DNA from: JBBSOK01 sp965219125
GTDB lineage: Bacteria > Bacteroidota > Bacteroidia > Flavobacteriales > Flavobacteriaceae
DNA: 64,000 bases
Direction: 5' to 3'
NCBI GenBank assembly: GCA_965219125.1
Contig: CBDCMO010000002.1
Span: 682,001 to 746,000, forward strand
Shown: piece after piece, positions 1 through 8,160 of the stretch
Layout: the number at the start of each line of letters is the position of its first letter
Numbering within the stretch: position 1 is the first letter of the stretch
Notes under the pieces: model-generated
The model's database searches: none
Told to the model about the DNA's origin: nothing
What the model saw: the letters and a program-made list of their open reading frames with translations, nothing else
Made by a program: the position numbers and the translations under genes

Positions 1-232
1 AAACCTGTGGCAATATTAAGCTAGTTGCTGTATACTCTTTAGGTGTCAAAAACGAAATGATTACGCCTAATATTAAAAAGAAGACTAAAATTTTAAGAAC
101 AAAATTTTTACGCCTTATAAGTTCTTTTAAAATAACCTCCGCAGTGAAACTGGAAAATTTAGATTTTTTATCTAATAATTCATCGCCATCAGCTATTTTC
201 TCGCTTGATATTTCTGTATTCTTTTCTTCCAT
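1..232 (-). CDS. Wzz-like polysaccharide chain-length protein, 5' part only
   Basis: Partial gene cut by the left edge of the window; about 77 N-terminal residues are visible from the ATG at 232. After a charged cytoplasmic stretch there is one hydrophobic helix at about residues 43-62, followed directly by TPKEYTATSLILPQ, the juxtamembrane pattern typical of Wzz/chain-length determinant proteins just after their first membrane helix. Members of that family sit in the inner membrane and set polysaccharide length or drive export with Wza-type proteins. It is the last visible gene of the minus-strand polysaccharide operon, 158 bases behind the flippase gene. The family call is by pattern only because the periplasmic domain is outside the window. 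Confidence 0.7.
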   Translation of the reverse strand, partial: MEEKNTEISSEKIADGDELLDKKSKFSSFTAEVILKELIRRKNFVLKILVFFLILGVIISFLTPKEYTATSLILPQV

Positions 233-390
233 TTATAATAATCTATGCATAAAATAAAATTTTACCGAAATGTTTAAAAGTGCGGCAAGATACAGCTAAT
301 ATTTTTTAAATTAAAGTATCGAGAAGCTGTTTCACTAATTTTTTGCCTATAATCACACCAAAGAAATTTAAATAGAAATATGTTGATTGG

Positions 391-1899
391 CTATTTAATC
401 TTCCTCTTAAACCTTTTAAACAAGGTTAGTCCATTTAATATTTTTGGAAAAGTGTTTTTTTGTATTAAACTATATTGCAAGTAAATTAATATGGGCAGCG
501 GGAGCGACAATATAAAAAGCAGAAGACCTATATTTTTATAAACACCATTTAAATACAGAAAAATGCCAACATAAAATACCGCACAAAGATTTAAATAAAA
601 AGAGACCTTTTGAAATATAGAGAGATTAAATATTCTAAACACCGATAATGGCAACCAAAATACTGCAACTATCAGTTCCGCAGCTATTAGTCCCCTTAAA
701 ATACCTCTTAGCGTAACTATTTCTTTGTAGAAAAAATAAAATGCAATTAGAACCAAGGCTTTTAATAACGAGCCAACTACAACAACTCGTTTTTTATTTA
801 ATCCCGTAAAAAATACATCCAAAACTTGACCGTGATTTTGGATAAGCAAAATAAAAATCAATCCGCTGTAAAGCAACAGATTGAAGTCTAATTTTCCTCT
901 TGTCCAAATTTTAAAAAAGTCTTCAACAAAATATAGTGATGATATAAAGCCGAAAATCAAAATAACTGACGTTATAAACCAATAAGATCTGAAAATATCG
1001 AGAATCTTATTCTTTTGGTTTTTAGAAAAAAGATTAATCATGATGGGGGCCAATGGGCTAATTATTAAATCTGAAACTCGTGCACCGAAGTTAACGAGGG
1101 TTTTTGTGGCTACAAACAATGGTAAATATGTAGTTCCCAAAAAAGCAGATACAAATAAAACTACACCGTCATTTCCTATTTTTTCAAGAAAATTACTAAA
1201 GGTAAAATAAAGCGATTCACGAAAATTATGAAATCCTACACGAAAACTCCCGTTTTTCCACCACGGAAAAAAATCCGGCAATAGTTGTTTTAGCTTATAC
1301 AAAATTATCAATGAATAAAAACTTTTTACAAAAGCCCATAATATGGCTAGTTCTATTAAGCTAATACCTTTAAAAGCTGCAAAAACCAAAACGAAAAAGT
1401 CTAAAATAATTTCGGTTAGTGAAAATTGATATGACTTATAAATTAATCCAAAAGGATTTAAAGTCTTTACAACAATACCGCGGTACGAACCTATAAAAAG
1501 CCTATACATCATCATTATAAACAATATTAAGGCAACGGTGTTGTCATTTATACTATCATCTAAAAAATAATGCAGTAAACCAGATTTATAAATAATTAGG
1601 AGAATCAACATTTCCAAAAGACATACTATAAAGTTTACCTTAATAGCTGAAGCCAAAATCTGCTGCCCTTTACTAAATTTAGTATTTACTATCCTATTTA
1701 TTTTATTGCCAACATACGTTGCGTGACCCTGTTCAAAAATCTGAAGGATATTGAAAATTGACAATATTGCAATCCAAGACCCATATACTTCTTTACTCCA
1801 AAAATTTAGCAGTATAGGTATTAATAAAAAAGAATAACATACAACTGTTACAATCTCAATCGCCTTGTAGCCATAGGATTTATAAAGTTGTTTGTACAT
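391..1899 (-). CDS. Wzx-like polysaccharide flippase (O-antigen translocase family)
   Basis: A 502-residue integral membrane protein with about twelve hydrophobic helices spread over the whole length and short basic loops, the layout and length of Wzx/MATE-like polysaccharide flippases that carry lipid-linked oligosaccharide units across the inner membrane. The N-terminus (YKSYGYKAIEIVTVVCYSFLLIPIL style opening followed by paired helices) and the mid-protein conserved-looking NFLEKIGNDGVVLFVSAFLG stretch fit that family. It lies 14 bases behind the last sulfotransferase gene and before a Wzz-like gene, so it probably flips the repeat unit that the sulfotransferases modify. No glycosyltransferase lies in the window, so the rest of the cluster must be to the left. 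Confidence 0.8.
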   Translation of the reverse strand: MYKQLYKSYGYKAIEIVTVVCYSFLLIPILLNFWSKEVYGSWIAILSIFNILQIFEQGHATYVGNKINRIVNTKFSKGQQILASAIKVNFIVCLLEMLILLIIYKSGLLHYFLDDSINDNTVALILFIMMMYRLFIGSYRGIVVKTLNPFGLIYKSYQFSLTEIILDFFVLVFAAFKGISLIELAILWAFVKSFYSLIILYKLKQLLPDFFPWWKNGSFRVGFHNFRESLYFTFSNFLEKIGNDGVVLFVSAFLGTTYLPLFVATKTLVNFGARVSDLIISPLAPIMINLFSKNQKNKILDIFRSYWFITSVILIFGFISSLYFVEDFFKIWTRGKLDFNLLLYSGLIFILLIQNHGQVLDVFFTGLNKKRVVVVGSLLKALVLIAFYFFYKEIVTLRGILRGLIAAELIVAVFWLPLSVFRIFNLSIFQKVSFYLNLCAVFYVGIFLYLNGVYKNIGLLLFILSLPLPILIYLQYSLIQKNTFPKILNGLTLFKRFKRKIK

Positions 1900-1913
1900 A
1901 AAAATGGATTGAT

Positions 1914-2597
1914 TTAGTAAAGAGTATTGTATTCTATTTTAAAAATCTGCTCTATTTGAGTCATGTATCTTCGTTCTATCTCCTCTCGTAAAATTTCAAT
2001 ATTATTTACAGACGTTTTAGTAATAAAATTGGGTTCGTGTAGCTGTGTTTCATTTAATGAAAATTGGGTGCGTAAGTCGATAAATGCAGCAACAATTTCT
2101 TCCATTTTATAAACCTTATCCATGAGGATGTTGCAGTTCTTATCGCAATATAGATTTTTTGCTTGTATTAAAGTAAAATCTCCAATTTCTAGATAATTTT
2201 CAAACGAGGTGTAGTTTAAATTTTTAGTGCGCCAATTGTAGTGCGAAATTACTTTTGAAAGGGGGTGGCGGTCAAAGCAGAATTTAAAATAGTTATTCCA
2301 GACATTTTTAGCTGTATATTTTTGAATCTGCAGAGCCGTCATATGATTCGTGAAATTTAATCTTTTGCGATGTTTCAATAAACGTAACCAATCTTTAAAA
2401 GTATAATGTTTAAATGCTATTAAAGTGTTTTGAGGGCTTCGTCCGCCAATTTCCATTCTTATTTGTTCGTCTTCCTTGTCAATTGCCGTTATAATGTCTT
2501 TTTCACCACATATTTTGCTTAACACAATTTCAATTGAAGTTCCCGCAGTTTTTCTAGTTTTAACGAATATAAATTTATGTTTGTGTGAAATTATCAT
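1914..2597 (-). CDS. PAPS-dependent carbohydrate sulfotransferase 1
   Basis: A 227-residue sulfotransferase-family protein. The 5'-phosphosulfate loop KTRKTAGTSIE is at residues 13-23 and the 3'-phosphate site RHPLSKVIS at about 110-118, both expected for enzymes that move sulfate from PAPS to a sugar hydroxyl. It has no signal peptide, so it acts in the cytoplasm, presumably on the growing or lipid-linked glycan. It is the third of three adjacent sulfotransferase genes; they share only the two PAPS motifs and otherwise differ strongly, which suggests different acceptor positions. Start ATG at 2597 is 3 bases after the previous gene's stop. The acceptor sugar cannot be told from sequence. Confidence 0.85.
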   Translation of the reverse strand: MIISHKHKFIFVKTRKTAGTSIEIVLSKICGEKDIITAIDKEDEQIRMEIGGRSPQNTLIAFKHYTFKDWLRLLKHRKRLNFTNHMTALQIQKYTAKNVWNNYFKFCFDRHPLSKVISHYNWRTKNLNYTSFENYLEIGDFTLIQAKNLYCDKNCNILMDKVYKMEEIVAAFIDLRTQFSLNETQLHEPNFITKTSVNNIEILREEIERRYMTQIEQIFKIEYNTLY

Positions 2598-2600
2598 ATC

Positions 2601-3299
2601 TTAAAAGGTGTATTTTAAAATATCTATATCCTTTTCATAAAATTTACTCACAATTTTTTTCCCTTCTGAAGAATAAATCTGAGTGTAATCTTCATTTTGT
2701 TTATTCCTATGATTAAAATGAAACAAAATATCGGGATGTTTTTTTATTACATTAAAACTCTTACGGCTATACCTTTTAATTTCTGAAATATTACTTTTTG
2801 GCAATACATCCTCAGCTATTTTCAGAGATGATGCAATTTTTTTAAAATCTGTATCTAGTTTTTCGTATCTACCAACAAAATCAACCATTAAAACTTCATT
2901 TTTATATATAAAATCTACTTGATTCTTAAAGAACCAATTTTCCGTTTCAAAATAGGAACTAAAATACTTAAGGATGAAAGTGTTAAAAGAAACCAATCCA
3001 TTAAAACCATAAAATTTATAGAATGAAACTGCGCGTTCAAATGGATTTCTTACAAATGCAAATTTGAAATAGTTCTGAAATTCCATTGGTGACAAATAAC
3101 CAAACTTAACATAATCTGTTGCATTTAAGTGTGCTAAGCGAGGAGGCCCCTTTTTTGGATCATTATTTGGCGCTAATAGAAAATGTTTACGGTCATCAAA
3201 TCTTGTTTTCCCCAATTGCTTTAAAAAAAAATTCTCAATACTTTGCCCAGCAGTTTTTGGAACGTGCACAAATAAAGCATTGTAAGGTTTTAAAAGCAT
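2601..3299 (-). CDS. PAPS-dependent carbohydrate sulfotransferase 2
   Basis: A 232-residue soluble sulfotransferase-family protein with the PAPS loop PKTAGQS at residues 14-20 and the 3'-phosphate-binding motif VRNPFERAVSFY at about 83-94. These are the standard cofactor contacts of the Sulfotransfer_2-type carbohydrate enzymes. Its ATG overlaps the stop of the upstream sulfotransferase by one base (TAATG), so the two are translationally coupled. Together with its neighbours and the PAPS-making genes upstream it is expected to decorate the surface polysaccharide with sulfate. Acceptor unknown. Confidence 0.87.
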   Translation of the reverse strand: MLLKPYNALFVHVPKTAGQSIENFFLKQLGKTRFDDRKHFLLAPNNDPKKGPPRLAHLNATDYVKFGYLSPMEFQNYFKFAFVRNPFERAVSFYKFYGFNGLVSFNTFILKYFSSYFETENWFFKNQVDFIYKNEVLMVDFVGRYEKLDTDFKKIASSLKIAEDVLPKSNISEIKRYSRKSFNVIKKHPDILFHFNHRNKQNEDYTQIYSSEGKKIVSKFYEKDIDILKYTF

Positions 3300-3940
3300 T
3301 AAAATTTATAGTTGAAGGTTTCTAAATCGGTTTTAAATTCTCGCTCAATTATAGACCTGGAATAATTTGAATATACAGATTCATAATTTTTGTTATCAGA
3401 TTTTTTTTTCCAAGTTAACATTTCAGCATTAAATTTTGTTTGTAACAATTTAAAATCTTCTTGCAAATTTTCGAAGCGAATATAATTAAATTTATAGCCC
3501 TTCGCGTTTTCCAACCATTTGGTCTGGGGCATAAACATTATTTCCACATCGCGATAATAGGGATCTTTTTCATCGAATGCCTTTTTTACCCATTCGTCAA
3601 AAGAAAGGGTGTTTATTCCTAAATTGTTTTGGTTGGTTTTAATTCGGTAAAAATATTGGGAAGTAATTTTATCAAAAGGATTACGGATTGAAGCATAAAT
3701 AGAGATGTCTAAAGGCAACTCTTTACCTAATTGTTTTTTGAAAATTTTCTCAAATTCAATAATTGTAAAATGCGATTCAGGGATTTTGAGACTGTGCGCT
3801 ATAGATGTTCCAGCTGTTTTATTAATGTGTATAAAAACTGGCTTTTCTTGTTTATCTACCTGCGCGATATATTTTCGTAATGCAAAATGGTTAAATATCT
3901 TTAAATATATATTTTGATAAATCCACCATTTGTAATACAT
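3299..3940 (-). CDS. PAPS-dependent carbohydrate sulfotransferase 3
   Basis: A 213-residue sulfotransferase-family protein. The PAPS loop NKTAGTSIAHS begins at residue 40, later than in the two neighbouring paralogues, because of a longer N-terminal stretch (residues 1-34) that contains an amphipathic or weakly hydrophobic segment. The 3'-phosphate motif SIRNPFDKITSQY is at about 84-96. It is the first of three sulfotransferase genes, about 127 bases behind cysN, and its stop overlaps the next gene's start by one base. The role proposed is transfer of sulfate from PAPS to the exopolysaccharide made by this cluster. Confidence 0.87.
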   Translation of the reverse strand: MYYKWWIYQNIYLKIFNHFALRKYIAQVDKQEKPVFIHINKTAGTSIAHSLKIPESHFTIIEFEKIFKKQLGKELPLDISIYASIRNPFDKITSQYFYRIKTNQNNLGINTLSFDEWVKKAFDEKDPYYRDVEIMFMPQTKWLENAKGYKFNYIRFENLQEDFKLLQTKFNAEMLTWKKKSDNKNYESVYSNYSRSIIEREFKTDLETFNYKF

Positions 3941-4067
3941 AAAGATTTTTTGTAAAAAAGATAAATTGCTTACAATTTTTTAAATGAATAAAATTTAAAA
4001 GTTCTCAAAAGTGCTATGTAAAATGGCAATTTCTTTTTTTTATGTTTCGATTTTAGTTTCGATTTCC

Positions 4068-5339
4068 CTAGATTATCATACCAGCCGCTACCGTTTCTTT
4101 TGTTCCTTCATTTATTAAAATAAAACTGCCTGTTATTCTATTTTCTCTATATGGATCTACCATTACAGGCTTTGTTGTTTTTATAGAAATACGGGCGATA
4201 TCATTCATATTTAATGTTTGATCTTCCGTAATACGGTTATAGGTATTTATATTTATTTTGTAAACTACTTTCGTAATAATAGCCATCGGCTCATTACTTG
4301 TTTGAGCCAAAACATATTTGGCTCTCGGCCTTGCAGGTTCGGATCCCAGCCAGCAAACCATTGCATCAAACTCTTGTAATATTTGTGGCGTATTATTGCT
4401 TTTTACAATCATATCCCCACGGCTCACGTCTAGCTCATCTTCCAAAGTAAGTACAACCGACATTGGCGCAAATGCTTCCAGCAATTTTTCTTCAAAAGCA
4501 TCAATTGATTTTATTTTTGAATTAAAGCCCGAAGGCAGTACAGTAACTTCATCGTTTACCCGTAGAATACCACTAGCCATTCTTCCCGCGAAGCCCCTAT
4601 AATCTATAAATCCATCGCGCTGCGGTCTTATTACGGTTTGTATGGGAAAGCGCGCGTCAATTTTATTTATGTCGCTGCTAATGTGTAAATTCTCTAACGT
4701 ATTTAAAAGTGGGCCACTTTGATACCAACTCATATTCTCGCTACCGTTTACAACATTGTCCCCCAATAATGCACTTATTGGTATAAAGCGAATATCCTTT
4801 ACATACAATTTTGAAGAAAAATTTTCAAACTCCGCAATAATGTCTTTATATATTGCTTCGGAATAGTTTACCAAATCCATTTTATTGATACAAACAATAA
4901 CGTGCGGTATTTGCAATAATGAAGCTATAAATGCGTGTCGTTTGGTTTGTTCAATTACGCCGTGGCGTGCATCAATCAAAATTAGGGCGGCGTTTGCTGT
5001 TGAAGCTCCCGTGACCATATTTCTTGTGTATTGAATATGTCCCGGCGTATCTGCTATTATAAATTTACGTTTTGGGGTTGTAAAATAGCGGTATGCAACA
5101 TCTATCGTTATACCTTGTTCACGTTCATCTTTTAAACCATCGGTAAAAAGAGCCAGATCTATACCAAGATATCCCTTTTTAGAACTTGCGCTTGCAACTG
5201 CATCTACTTGATCTTGATAAATTGCTTTACTATCATAAAGCAATCTGCCAATTAAAGTGCTTTTACCATCATCTACGCTGCCTGCGGTTGTGAATCTGAG
5301 TAATTGATTGTTGTCTATATCATTATTCTGTAAATCCAT
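4068..5339 (-). CDS. cysN: sulfate adenylyltransferase large subunit (GTPase)
   Basis: CysN, the GTP-hydrolysing subunit that couples GTP to the formation of adenylyl sulfate (APS) by CysD. The translation-factor-like G domain is clear: G1 GSVDDGKST at residues 20-28, G3 DTPGH at 97-101 and G4 NKMD at 152-155, followed by two beta-barrel domains. The length of 423 residues is that of a stand-alone CysN; there is no fused APS kinase, which is instead encoded separately by cysC. It starts 8 bases after cysD, with which it forms the ATP sulfurylase complex in the cytoplasm. The stretch between cysN and the first sulfotransferase (3941-4067) holds nothing recognisable. Confidence 0.95.
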   Translation of the reverse strand: MDLQNNDIDNNQLLRFTTAGSVDDGKSTLIGRLLYDSKAIYQDQVDAVASASSKKGYLGIDLALFTDGLKDEREQGITIDVAYRYFTTPKRKFIIADTPGHIQYTRNMVTGASTANAALILIDARHGVIEQTKRHAFIASLLQIPHVIVCINKMDLVNYSEAIYKDIIAEFENFSSKLYVKDIRFIPISALLGDNVVNGSENMSWYQSGPLLNTLENLHISSDINKIDARFPIQTVIRPQRDGFIDYRGFAGRMASGILRVNDEVTVLPSGFNSKIKSIDAFEEKLLEAFAPMSVVLTLEDELDVSRGDMIVKSNNTPQILQEFDAMVCWLGSEPARPRAKYVLAQTSNEPMAIITKVVYKININTYNRITEDQTLNMNDIARISIKTTKPVMVDPYRENRITGSFILINEGTKETVAAGMII

Positions 5340-5347
5340 TGCTTTTT

Positions 5348-6253
5348 CTAAAAATATCCACTTCTTTTTCTATCTTCCATAGCAGTCTCACTTCGCTTAT
5401 CATCTGCTCTATTTCCTCTTTCGGTTTGTGACATTGCAGCTACTTCTGCCACTATTTTTGATAAGGAATCTGCTTCAGATTCAATACCTCCTGTAATAGT
5501 TATGTCTCCCAATGTTCTAAATCTAATCGTTTTTTGTTCTACTTTTTCTGCTTCTTCTAACTTCAGAAATTCTGAAACGGGAATCCAAGAATCATTTCGC
5601 CACACAACCTTTCTTTTATGGGCAAAATATAGGGAAGGTATCTCAATTTTTTCTCTTAGAATATAATTCCAAACATCCATTTCGGTAAAGTTACTAATCG
5701 GAAAAGCCCTAAAATGTTCACCTTCAAAGTATTTACCGTTTAAAATATTCCAAAGTTCTGGTCGCTGATTTTTAGGATCCCATTGTCCAAATTCATCTCT
5801 ATGTGAAAAAAAACGTTCTTTTGCTCTTGCTTTTTCCTCGTCCCTTCTACCTCCGCCTATTGCGCAGTCTATTTTATTTTCCTCAATTGCATCCAGCAAT
5901 GTTGTAATTTGTAAAGCATTTCGAGTTGCATTTTTTCCCTTTTCCTCCACAACTCGTTGCTCATCTATTGCCTCTTGCACAGACCCAACCAAAAGTTGCA
6001 CCCCGAGATCTTTAATTATTGCATCTCTAAATTTTATTGTTTCTGGAAAATTGTGACCTGTGTCAATGTGCAGTAATATAAACGGTATTGTGGCTGGATA
6101 AAATGCTTTTTTTGCCAAATGCGTAATTAGGATAGAGTCTTTGCCGCCTGAAAATAGAATGACAGGATTGTCGAATTGAGCGTAGACCTCTCTCAAGATA
6201 TAGATTGCCTCAGATTCTAATTCATCCAAATAGTTTAAGTAATATTTATTCAT
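5348..6253 (-). CDS. cysD: sulfate adenylyltransferase small subunit
   Basis: CysD, the catalytic subunit of ATP sulfurylase, which makes APS from ATP and sulfate. The 301-residue protein has the PP-loop SGGKDS at residues 35-40, the internal GGGRRDEEKARAKER stretch and the C-terminal KRSGYF ending typical of the family. The ATG at 6253 overlaps the end of cysC by 8 bases, and cysN follows at once, so the three genes are one translational unit. There is no cysH or cysIJ nearby, which points to PAPS supply for sulfation instead of sulfide production. Confidence 0.96.
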   Translation of the reverse strand: MNKYYLNYLDELESEAIYILREVYAQFDNPVILFSGGKDSILITHLAKKAFYPATIPFILLHIDTGHNFPETIKFRDAIIKDLGVQLLVGSVQEAIDEQRVVEEKGKNATRNALQITTLLDAIEENKIDCAIGGGRRDEEKARAKERFFSHRDEFGQWDPKNQRPELWNILNGKYFEGEHFRAFPISNFTEMDVWNYILREKIEIPSLYFAHKRKVVWRNDSWIPVSEFLKLEEAEKVEQKTIRFRTLGDITITGGIESEADSLSKIVAEVAAMSQTERGNRADDKRSETAMEDRKRSGYF

Positions 6254-6851
6254 CTAATCTGCCTTCAATTTTAGGTAATATCATTTTTTCCAGCATAGCA
6301 ACCGCTGTCTGAATTTCAATCTGTGAAGTATCTATTTCCAAATCTGCCTTTTTAGGTGCTTCAAATGGGGCATTAACTCCTGTGAAATTATCTATTTTTC
6401 CTGCACGTGCTTTTTTATAAAAACCTTTTGTGTCGCGGTTTTCACAAATTTCTATTGGTGTATTTACGAAAACCTCATTAAAATGATTGTTTCCAACAAT
6501 ATCCTTGACCATCTGCCTATCTTCTTTATAAGGAGAAACAAAAGCTGCCAGCACAATAATCCCAGCATCCAAAAATAAATGGGCAATTTCAGCAATACGT
6601 CTTATGTTTTCCTTTCTATCTTCTTTCGAAAAACCTAGGTTATTGTTGATGCCACTCCTAATATTATCTCCATCTAAAATATAAGTAGCATATTTTTTTT
6701 GTGAAAGAGACAATTCCAAAGCGTTTGCCAAGGTGGATTTTCCTGAGCCCGACAAACCCGTAAACCAAATTAATTGCGCACGCTGTTTTAGGTTCTTTTC
6801 TCTAATTGAGCGTGTAATTGTAAAATTATGTGGAATAATATTTTTATCCAT
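6246..6851 (-). CDS. cysC: adenylylsulfate (APS) kinase
   Basis: CysC phosphorylates APS to PAPS, the sulfate donor. The P-loop GLSGSGKST is at residues 32-40, and the substrate region RAGKIDNFTGVNAPFE is present near the C-terminal third. The start at 6851 (MDKNIIPHNF) is preferred over the in-frame ATG at 6875 because it matches the usual N-terminus and length (about 200 residues) of stand-alone CysC, and because that ATG sits inside the stop codon region of the preceding DUF2061 gene (AATGGATAA), a coupling overlap. The longer form would only add eight residues. Its own stop overlaps the cysD start by 8 bases. Confidence 0.94.
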   Translation of the reverse strand: MDKNIIPHNFTITRSIREKNLKQRAQLIWFTGLSGSGKSTLANALELSLSQKKYATYILDGDNIRSGINNNLGFSKEDRKENIRRIAEIAHLFLDAGIIVLAAFVSPYKEDRQMVKDIVGNNHFNEVFVNTPIEICENRDTKGFYKKARAGKIDNFTGVNAPFEAPKKADLEIDTSQIEIQTAVAMLEKMILPKIEGRLDE

Positions 6852-7275
6852 TTTTGGTTGTAGGTTCGAGGCCAAATGTAGACCTATACCACATTCTTTC
6901 GTGAAAGTAATATAAAATCATCTTTGTGACAAGTTCCGATGCGCCAATTTTTAGTCCAGTAAATGGATTACCCGAAATAATGGATGAGATGACTATAGTG
7001 TCTAAGGTGCCGACCAAGCGCCAAGAAATTGTCTTACCTACATGCCTTTTCCTGCTTTTCGCAAAAAAAGAATTTTCATCAAATTTTCTAGAAAACCAAA
7101 ACCGTTCATGAAAATAATATAACAACATTTTAGAAAAAACTTCTACTAAACCTATCTTTAATCCAAGAAAAGGATTACCAGTAAGTATCCAAGACAGCAT
7201 TATAGTATCGAGCGTTCCCAAGACCCGCCAGGTTATGGTTTTGGCGATATGCCTTTTATGTGGTGAGGTATTCAT
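6844..7275 (-). CDS. tandem DUF2061 membrane protein in the PAPS operon
   Basis: A 143-residue small membrane protein built of two copies of DUF2061. Repeat 1 (about residues 7-62) and repeat 2 (about 71-131) share the same order of motifs: KRHxxKTxxWRxxGTLDT, then GNPFxGLKIG, then KMxLYYFHERxW. Each repeat has two short hydrophobic segments, so four membrane passes are likely. The biochemical role of DUF2061 is not known. The gene overlaps cysQ by 20 bases at its start and cysC at its end, so it is translated with the PAPS-making enzymes; a role in sulfate entry or in organising the sulfation enzymes at the membrane is an inference from that position only. Confidence 0.85.
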   Translation of the reverse strand: MNTSPHKRHIAKTITWRVLGTLDTIMLSWILTGNPFLGLKIGLVEVFSKMLLYYFHERFWFSRKFDENSFFAKSRKRHVGKTISWRLVGTLDTIVISSIISGNPFTGLKIGASELVTKMILYYFHERMWYRSTFGLEPTTKNG

Positions 7276-8071
7276 TTTTTATCACTAAAAAATGGTTGTT
7301 CAATAAATTTTCTTTGTTGTAGCGCATTGGGTTATTGGTACTAACGTCTAAAACATTAATACCGACTGCCTCGCAAATTGCCTGTCCGGCGGCGGTATCC
7401 CATTCCATAGTTGGTGCGAATCTTGGATATATATCAGCTTTACCTTCCGCCACTAAGCAAAATTTAAGGGAACTGCCAATAGATATCATTTCGGTTTTAT
7501 GAATTTTGGAAAGGTTGGAAATATAATTTTTTGTGGTTTCATTTAAATGCGAACGGCTTCCAACAATACGCACCGTTTTATTATTAACTGATGGTTTAAT
7601 TTCATTCTCCAAACTTAAAATTTCAGACAAATTAAAATTTTCTATATCAATTTCTGATTTATACGATTTTTTATCTTCAACTAAACCGACGTATAACGTT
7701 TTTGTAACAGGAACGTAAATTACCCCAAATTCTGGTTTTCCATTATTTACCTTTGCTATATTTACGGTAAATTCTCCGTTGCGTTTTATGAACTCTTTAG
7801 TACCGTCAAGTGGATCTACAATCCAGCATTCGCTCCAAGAGCTTCTTTCAGAAAATGGAAGTTGTTTGTTTTCTTCGGTGATAATTGGAATTCCCGTTTT
7901 TTCTAAATACGAGACAATAATTTGGTTGGCATTTTCGTCAGCTATGGTAAGTGGCGAATTATCTTCTTTAAATTCAACTTTAAAATTGGACTCATAAATC
8001 TTCATAATTGCTTTTCCAGCTTCAACAGAAGCTAAGATTGCCACATTTACTAAATTTTGATGAGTAGGCAT
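7256..8071 (-). CDS. cysQ: 3'(2'),5'-bisphosphate nucleotidase
   Basis: CysQ-type phosphatase of the inositol monophosphatase superfamily, 271 residues. It removes the 3'-phosphate from PAP, the product left after PAPS-dependent sulfate transfer, and so relieves product inhibition of the sulfotransferases. Metal-binding motifs are visible: the TEEN glutamates near residue 66, VDPLDGTKEF at about 85-94 and EWDTAAGQA near 222. It is the second gene of the operon after the SLBB export protein and overlaps the DUF2061 gene, which fits a PAP-clearing job in a sulfation pathway. Inositol phosphatase activity cannot be excluded from motifs alone but the context argues strongly for PAP. Confidence 0.93.
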   Translation of the reverse strand: MPTHQNLVNVAILASVEAGKAIMKIYESNFKVEFKEDNSPLTIADENANQIIVSYLEKTGIPIITEENKQLPFSERSSWSECWIVDPLDGTKEFIKRNGEFTVNIAKVNNGKPEFGVIYVPVTKTLYVGLVEDKKSYKSEIDIENFNLSEILSLENEIKPSVNNKTVRIVGSRSHLNETTKNYISNLSKIHKTEMISIGSSLKFCLVAEGKADIYPRFAPTMEWDTAAGQAICEAVGINVLDVSTNNPMRYNKENLLNNHFLVIKNEYLTT

Positions 8072-8160
8072 TATTTAAAATTTATTTTATACAATATCTT
8101 ATTGAAATTTGCTATTCGATTAATTGACGTTTTATTAAGTTGGTGAAAACTGCTAATATT

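Noticed and set aside
57..257. Plus-strand small ORF at the left edge
   Set aside because: It lies opposite the well-patterned N-terminus of the Wzz-like gene and has no protein-like features of its own.
4068..8071. cys genes as part of assimilatory sulfate reduction
   Set aside because: No cysH, cysI or cysJ nearby, while three sulfotransferases, cysQ and polysaccharide export genes share the operon.
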